Program-made: the position numbers and the translations under genes
Shown here: one piece after another, positions 58,162-64,000 of the stretch
How positions within the stretch are numbered: position 1 is the first letter of the stretch
How the letters are laid out: the number at the start of each line of letters is the position of its first letter
Assembly (NCBI GenBank): GCA_018524725.1
Contig: JAEUWP010000445.1
Location: forward strand, 42,142-106,141
DNA: 64,000 bases
Origin: Podaxis mareebaensis
Lineage: Eukaryota > Basidiomycota > Agaricomycetes > Agaricales > Agaricaceae
Reading direction: 5' to 3'
Notes under the pieces: generated by a model
Databases searched by the model: none
Told to the model about the DNA's origin: nothing
What the model saw: only the letters and a program-made list of their open reading frames with translations

Positions 58162-61082
58162 ATGCGGCCCTCTGCTGTCGCTGTCGACTTTGGACACAAC
58201 ACACACTCTCCGGACGACGAATACGAACACGTAACATACCCACACCCCGTCACAGACGATCAACTTCCCCTTTACCACTCCTCCATGGCTGAGGAAAAGG
58301 CCCGCAGACGCGTCAGAGGGCCTGCCCTCCACGACAACTATTCAAATAGCAAGGAACACTTCCACTCCGGCTATTATGACGACGACGAGGGCAAGGATGT
58401 CTACAACAAGCTAAACAGGAACATCAAGCCTCACATCGCCAGCGGTCGCATTCCTCAGCCTCCCCCTCCCCCTCCCACCTCTATCGTATGTCTCACCGCC
58501 TTTTCTCCCCTATACTACTAATCCTCGCCGCCATCCGCAGCGTGAATTCCTGATGCAAAACATGGAACATATCCCACCCATCGTCTACACCCTCCTCTCC
58601 TGCTGGACCCGCTTCTACAAAATTGGTGCTTCCAACATCGTCGTCTGGGACGAAGCCCATTTCGGCAAATTCGGCTCTCACTATCTCAAGCGCGAGTTCT
58701 ATTTCGACGTGCATCCACCCCTCGGCAAGATGCTCGTCGGTCTTGCAGGCCTGCTGGCAGGCTACAATGGCGGCTTCGAGTTTAAGAGTGGGGAGGTTTA
58801 CCCGAATGAGGTGCCGTATGTCGCGATGAGGGTTATGCTGGCGACGTTTGGTGTGGCTATGGTCCCGCTTGGGTGGTATACTGCCGTGGAGCTTGGGATG
58901 AGTTGGTGGGCGTGTCATCTGACGGCGCTTATGGTCCTTTGTGGTATGTTGGTCTTTTGTGCTCGGTGTCTCGGGTTGTTTCTGATTTGCTGGGCAGATG
59001 TTGCGTGGCTTACCATTTCTCGGTTCATCCTCCTCGACGCGATGTTGTTGTTCTTCACATTCCTTACGGTCTTCTGTTTCACAAAGTTCCATAACCAGCA
59101 GTACCAGTGCGTTTCTTGTTCTTCTTCCCACTACCTCCGCCTCAACTTTGCACAGGTCCTTCTCGTTCGACTGGTGGCTATGGCTCTTCATGACGGGCTT
59201 CTCCATTGGCTGTGTTACCAGGTCAGTTGATCATCATCACGACGGATTTTCTCCAACTCCTGATGCATGATGTGATCATCCAGCGTTAAGATGGTGGGCC
59301 TCTTCGTCACAGCTCTTGTCGGCGCATACACCATCGAGGATCTCTGGGAAAAGTTTGGTGACACTAGGCTCACAGTCGTGCGTACCCCTTACTTCCTGCT
59401 CCCAGCATGGTATTAATGCTGTTACTACTATTCAGCGCGAACAAGCAAAACACTGGGCCGCTCGGGTTCTTTGCCTCATCATCGTCCCCATCCTCGTCTT
59501 CATGGCCTCCTTCAAAATCCACTTCATGGTCCTTAACCACTCCGGCCCAGGCGACGCCCAAATGTCCTCCCTCTTCCAAGCCAATCTCGTCGGCAACGAC
59601 TTTGCACAAAACCCACTTGAAATCGCCTTTGGTTCCAAAATCACTCTCAAAAATATGGGATGGGGTGGAGGATTGTTGCATTCGCATGTACAGACCTACC
59701 CCGTCGGTTCCAATCAGCAACAGGTGACGTGTTATCATTATAAGGATAACAATAATGATTGGCTTGTGATGCCGCCTTGGGGTGCGCCGGCATATGACCT
59801 AGCCCCCGAGATTCGGTTTTTGAAGGATGGGGATCTGGTGAGGTTGAATCATCCGTCGACTGGGAGGAACTTGCATTCGCATACTGTCCTCGCGCCCGTA
59901 ACCAAGTTGAATTATGAGGTGTCTGGCTATGGGAACGAGACGGTTGGAGATGTGCACGATATCTGGAAGGTGGAGGTTGTGGATGATATTAACCGGGGGA
60001 AGCTAAAACCCGAGGATAGGATTCATTCGTTGACGACGAAGCTGAGGTTTAAGCATAATCAGCTTGGGTGTTATTTGAGGGCCGCGAATGCGATTCTGCC
60101 GCAGTGGGGATTCAAGCAGGTTGAGGTGAGCTGTGATAAGGAGAATAATCCGGACGATGCGCATACCCATTGGAATGTGGAGAGTCATTGGAATGATCGA
60201 TGTGCGTGTCTGTCTTTTCTTTTTCCTGTGCTATTATAAACGAACGTTCTTTTTCTTGCAGTGCCGAAAGGAGACACCAAGTTTTACAAATCGCCTTTCC
60301 TCCGCGACTTTTGGCACCTCAATGTGGCGATGATGACCTCGAACAACGCACTCGTACCCGACCCCGACAAAGAAGATATCCTTGCGTCCAAGCCTTTCGA
60401 CTGGCCGTTCCTCCACCTCGGTTTGAGGATGTGCGGCTGGGGCGATCAACAACTCAAGTACTACCTCATTGGTACACCCGTGATTTGGTGGGGTGGAACG
60501 ATTAGCTTGGGCGTGGGCTTGTTGACGTTTATTGTGTATATGTTGAGGTGGCAGAGGAAATATCAGGATATGGACGCGAGAGAGTGGGAACACTTTTTGT
60601 ATGTGGGCAAGGTGGCGTTCTTTGGGTGGTTGTTCCATTTCGGTGAGTGCCCTGACATTGCTTTGGCTTGAGGATATGTTATTGATCAGGAATATTAGTG
60701 CCGTTCTTGATTATGGGTCGTGTTACTTACATCCATCACTATGTGCGTGTTTTTTTCCCGTTGTTTTGTGTTTGTGCTAAGACTATTGTCTCCAGCTCCC
60801 AACATTATACTTCTCGGTCCTCATGCTCGCACATGTCTTGGACCACTTTATCTTCACTGCACGTCGTCTCTCGGAACGCACCAAGGCCATCGCGTTTGGT
60901 GTTATCGCATTCATCATCGTCGCATGCTTCTGGTGGTTCAAGGGCGTCGCGTTCGGAATTGAGGGACCTGTGAATAAACATTGGGGGTTGCGGTGGCGCA
61001 AGGTGCGTATCCGTTTTCCATCCTCTTCTATTGGGCACATATTGACCGCGACTTCAATTAGACGTGGAATATTTATGATTAG
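58162..61082 (+). CDS. PMT2: Dolichyl-phosphate-mannose-protein O-mannosyltransferase, PMT2 type
   Basis: ER multi-pass enzyme that moves mannose from dolichyl phosphate to Ser/Thr of secreted proteins; PMT2 members pair with PMT1. Exons are 58162-58485, 58541-58943, 58998-59106, 59156-59221, 59284-59377, 59436-60201, 60262-60642, 60690-60742, 60796-61002 and 61062-61082, in frame to 807 residues. The cytosolic N-terminus of about 110 residues ends in a Pro run. The catalytic loop holds VWDEAHFGKF (the Asp-Glu pair) and DVHPPLGKM. SRFILLDAMLLFF marks a membrane segment. The luminal MIR region begins at GSKITLKNM and includes GLLHSHVQTYPVGSNQQQ. SGPGDAQMSSLFQANL is the PMT2-subfamily mark. Further membrane segments follow, and the end is KTWNIYD. 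It starts 179 bp after fibrillarin on the same strand. Confidence 0.95.
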
Positions 61083-63609
61083 GTTGCTCAAGTTGGGGTT
61101 TCAAAATGAGCTGATACTGTAAAAGCTCGAAGGAGCGTAGTTAGTCTGAGCTGAACACAAGTCTGGTTGCTCTCGGCTGATTGTTTTTTTTTCCTCTTTT
61201 GTCGCTTTATTGCCTCCCGAACCTAGGTCCTTAGGATATGGACGCTCCTTGGTGTGCGAGACTCGTGTAAATACGGCTCACTTCTACTCATTTCGGTCTT
61301 TACTCTGTTTCGCGACCTCATCGTGGTAATTCCTTAATTATATATTTTACATTCCTTTTTTTCTTTTTGGCCTGGTCGTGAATCTGGATGAGATTGGTTG
61401 CTATCTTTGCATTTTGGGAGTTTGTGTGCATTGGGAACGAAGATCTGGGTGTCTATTCGTGGATGTGACCTACCATCGGCGGGCGCTGCAGGCCCAGAGT
61501 TAGTGCTGCTCGCAGCCGTCGACTCCAGTGACCGCTCACTAAGAGTGGTATAATGAGCGATACCGTAGGAATCTCCTCTACCCCGATACAACGGGAATAA
61601 TTTCAGCTCGGGATCGACTGGGATCCGAAGACTCGTCGCGGAGCAGGATTTATAGATCTGCCGTGGATAATGGGGGGTAGAAAATGGCGCTTGGCCTCGA
61701 GTTCGTTTAGCTGTGTCCGCAGTTGATGATGCAGGACTCGGGAGGCGTTGATACCTTGATCGACGTTTCACGTTTCATGTTCAACTTGGGCGTTGTGACT
61801 CTTGATGCGGACGTGTCAACGAGCCCGTGACACGCCTAGTGTCTACCCGCTGGCATTTCCCCCCCTGCTCCTCTCACATGTTGGTGCTCTTGACAGCTAG
61901 ATGACCTTTCTTTTCACGCAGTATCAAAGAGTCGAATTCGGATGTCATTCTAATGCTAATGCGATCAATTTGGCTCTTATGCCGCTAGATTCCGGAAGTC
62001 GGTTGTGGACAGTGGTTCGATGGTTGCGTTGGAGGACCCTAATGGAATTCTCCGATGCCTGGTTGTGCATTGGATTGGCTCCATGCAAGTTCTATTTGTA
62101 AATGTCAAGGTGTAACTGTCACAGGCAGGACCTTGCAAGCTCTCCATACCCGCAGCTGCCTCTTTTTCTGGCCACTCGACCTGCAGTCGGACGCATGCGC
62201 GAAGACGAGGTTCGGGCCTGTCTGAATGTGATGCGGCGCGCCCAGAGATTAGACAACGCCTGACGTTGCGATTGTCATCGACGCTCTTGCTACCTAGACA
62301 CCTTCGATCCTTTACTCCGCTTGTCTCGGGGCCGCTGCTTAACACGCTGACTCGACGGGTTTGAAGGCTGAGGCCAGGCTTATCCGCCAACCACCTAGCA
62401 AGGCAACACGTCGAGCATCCCGCCCGTCCACTGCGCACCGCTTTTCGTTTTGTTCGTTCTCACCTATCTTTCCCCTCGTTTAGCTCATTTTCTCTACCAC
62501 TCTTTATACTCAGTTCCTCGAGGATTCGCTCCTCTTTTGCTATAGTCTCAGACTCTGGAATCAAGACCTAACTTCCACACCATACCCAATATCTTCCAGT
62601 GCTTTTCTTCATATTTATTTCAGCTATTTCGGCTCGTTTGCATGCATGCACCTTGTCTGAGCATTTCGTGTGGCCCATAGATACAATATGATGCTATATG
62701 TGTATCTCCACCCATTGAACGCCATTCATTCTTCCATTCTCCTCTATTTCTTCAAGTTTCTTGACCTCTGCCTCAGAATCGCCATTATTATTACACCTCT
62801 CCACGTTTCCAGTTGGTCACAGTATCACCAGGCACATGCTGAGTCCGGAAGCTCTGGCCTTGGTTTTAGCTGTTATCTCTGTACTATACCTATGACTTCC
62901 TTTCTGCAGGTCGAAGTCGACGTATGACTCGTTCCACGCACGTCTTCATCCATTGTTCGGCAGCAACGCTAATGCCGGTGGACGAACTTCTGCCGATGCT
63001 GGTATCGTCCCCGTCAAAGGTACTTCGGCCAAAAGAACTGTACCTGCGTCCTTTACGGGCACTTTGCAGCGGCGGCGTTAGGAACAACTGAGCTTCAAGG
63101 CTTTCAACCCAATACGAGACGGGCTGTTCATGTCTCCTCCTTGTGACCTGCTGATGATGTCATCGTTATAGTAGGCTCAGCTAGAATCTCCCCACCCATC
63201 TTCGTTTGCACGGTGCAGGTGCCCCGCCCGAGTGTCGCCTTCGATCGCGGTGATAAGATCGCTGGCCTCCCTGGCCGCTACTATCTTTTACTCTGAAACG
63301 TATCTCTGATTAACTGACTGCATGCTTCTACCAACCGGTGAATGGATGGACACCATCACAACTAAGCAATCTGTCCAATACACGAGCTGACGAGCTATCC
63401 AAGGAGGGAAGGGACCACTGCTGTTGAAATCGTTGCCTACTGCTATAGTGGTCGCATCTACGCATTCTCCCCCTTCGACCTCCCTATTTCGTTATTCAAC
63501 GGATTACTCATTTACGGTATGTCCGATCTTGGTACCACCCGTCATACACGTGAGGGAGCTCGGCGCGTGCATGGCACTCAGGACCCCAATTGTGGCCACA
63601 TCAAAGAGT
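61083..63609. other. Intergenic region, nothing recognised
   Basis: The first part is the PMT2 3' region. A 145-codon minus-strand frame (61771-61334) and a 153-codon one (62438-61977) resemble no family and lack splice support, so they are not called. CT-rich tracts around 62440-62800 look like promoter or leader sequence for something to the right, not identified. Confidence 0.45.
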
Positions 63610-63686
63610 GAAGTTTGGCTACTAAGTAGGATCTTAGGGTATATTCCGTCATCAGTCTGTATGCATGCATTCCTACTTATGAGCTC
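63610..63686 (+). repeat. 77-bp perfect direct repeat, copy 1
   Basis: Begins GAAGTTTGGCTACTAAG and ends TTATGAGCTC. Copy 2 lies at 63924-64000, 314 bp on, with no mismatch seen, and may continue past the window. Confidence 0.9.
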
Positions 63687-63834
63687 AGGCTCTAGAAGAG
63701 TCCTCCAAGCAGAGGTTAACGCGCCATTGAGAGCGCCAAGGCATCTCCGGAATCCGAAGCTAAGGATCTCTGGACTGACATCTATTACAGGGGCACTGAA
63801 CCGCCAGGCATGAAAATGAAATCTTTTGTCGCCG

Positions 63835-64000
63835 TGAAGAGATGAGGCGGCGGTTCAACAAATAAGGTAGGGTGCGATTGCTTCCGTCAATCGCGAGGCT
63901 TCAAAACCTGAGTCGAGGATCACGAAGTTTGGCTACTAAGTAGGATCTTAGGGTATATTCCGTCATCAGTCTGTATGCATGCATTCCTACTTATGAGCTC
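63835..64000 (-). repeat. Possible LTR end related to element B
   Basis: From 63835 the sequence starts TGAAGAGATG and continues with AACAAATAAGG and TTGCTTCCGTCAA. This parallels the element B LTR start (TGAAGAGAGG, AACAATAAAG, TTGCGTCCGTCAA) in order and spacing. It would be the left end of a minus-strand element whose body lies outside the window. The weak, short match keeps confidence low. Confidence 0.45.
63924..64000 (+). repeat. 77-bp perfect direct repeat, copy 2
   Basis: Identical to 63610-63686. It sits inside the possible LTR that starts at 63835 and reaches the window edge. Confidence 0.9.

Noticed and set aside
58493..59206. 237-codon open frame on the minus strand
   Set aside because: It lies wholly opposite conserved PMT2 exons 2 and 3. 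The PMT2 reading has clear domains and splice sites, so this is a shadow frame.
61334..61771. 145-codon minus-strand open frame downstream of PMT2
   Set aside because: No domain, no known relatives recognised, and it overlaps the expected PMT2 3' region. Kept only as a note in the gap entry.

Overview
The window is nuclear DNA of a filamentous basidiomycete, most likely an Agaricomycete. All host genes are eukaryotic, and most are cut by very short GT-AG introns (about 49-76 nt) with fungal-type branch points. Other signs are NACHT-type STAND NTPases and the HNH-type proteins typical of mushroom genomes, and Ty3/gypsy elements with CpG decay. No bacterial operons, CRISPR arrays, rRNA or convincing tRNA genes were seen.

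Left arm (1-17.2 kb): a gene-poor stretch, then a tiny three-exon gene for mitochondrial F1-ATP synthase epsilon (-), divergent from a four-exon Rab2/Rab4-like GTPase (+). These are followed by a single-exon dual-specificity phosphatase (-), the translation factor eIF4A (-, eight exons) and a 12-exon MFS monocarboxylate-type transporter (-).

Transposon island (17.85-38.05 kb): four related but distinct LTR-element remains. Element A (17848-25700, +) is full length but riddled with stops. Relic C (about 27.16-29.32 kb) lost about 4 kb between gag and the integrase tail. A solo LTR (C2) was split by insertion of full-length element B (29806-37771, -). All insertions whose two edges can be paired show 4-bp target duplications (ccag, ctcg, cagt). 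LTR differences are almost all C-to-T or G-to-A at CpG. All three internal regions share a 7-bp-stem hairpin 18-19 nt before the 3' LTR.

Right arm (38-64 kb): a second MFS paralogue, a decayed NACHT fragment and a 1176-aa NACHT NTPase with a low-complexity repeat tail. A third MFS paralogue and a truncated HNH-type gene follow. Then come two housekeeping genes in tandem: fibrillarin (NOP1) and protein O-mannosyltransferase PMT2. The right edge holds a 77-bp perfect direct repeat and what looks like the end of another LTR related to that of element B.

The three MFS genes lie on the same strand and share intron positions where compared, so they look like dispersed tandem duplicates pushed apart by transposons and by the NACHT locus. 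Gene models were built by hand from splice sites and reading-frame continuity. Those given with exon coordinates close in frame. Those given as spans only (MFS2, MFS3) were checked less completely.
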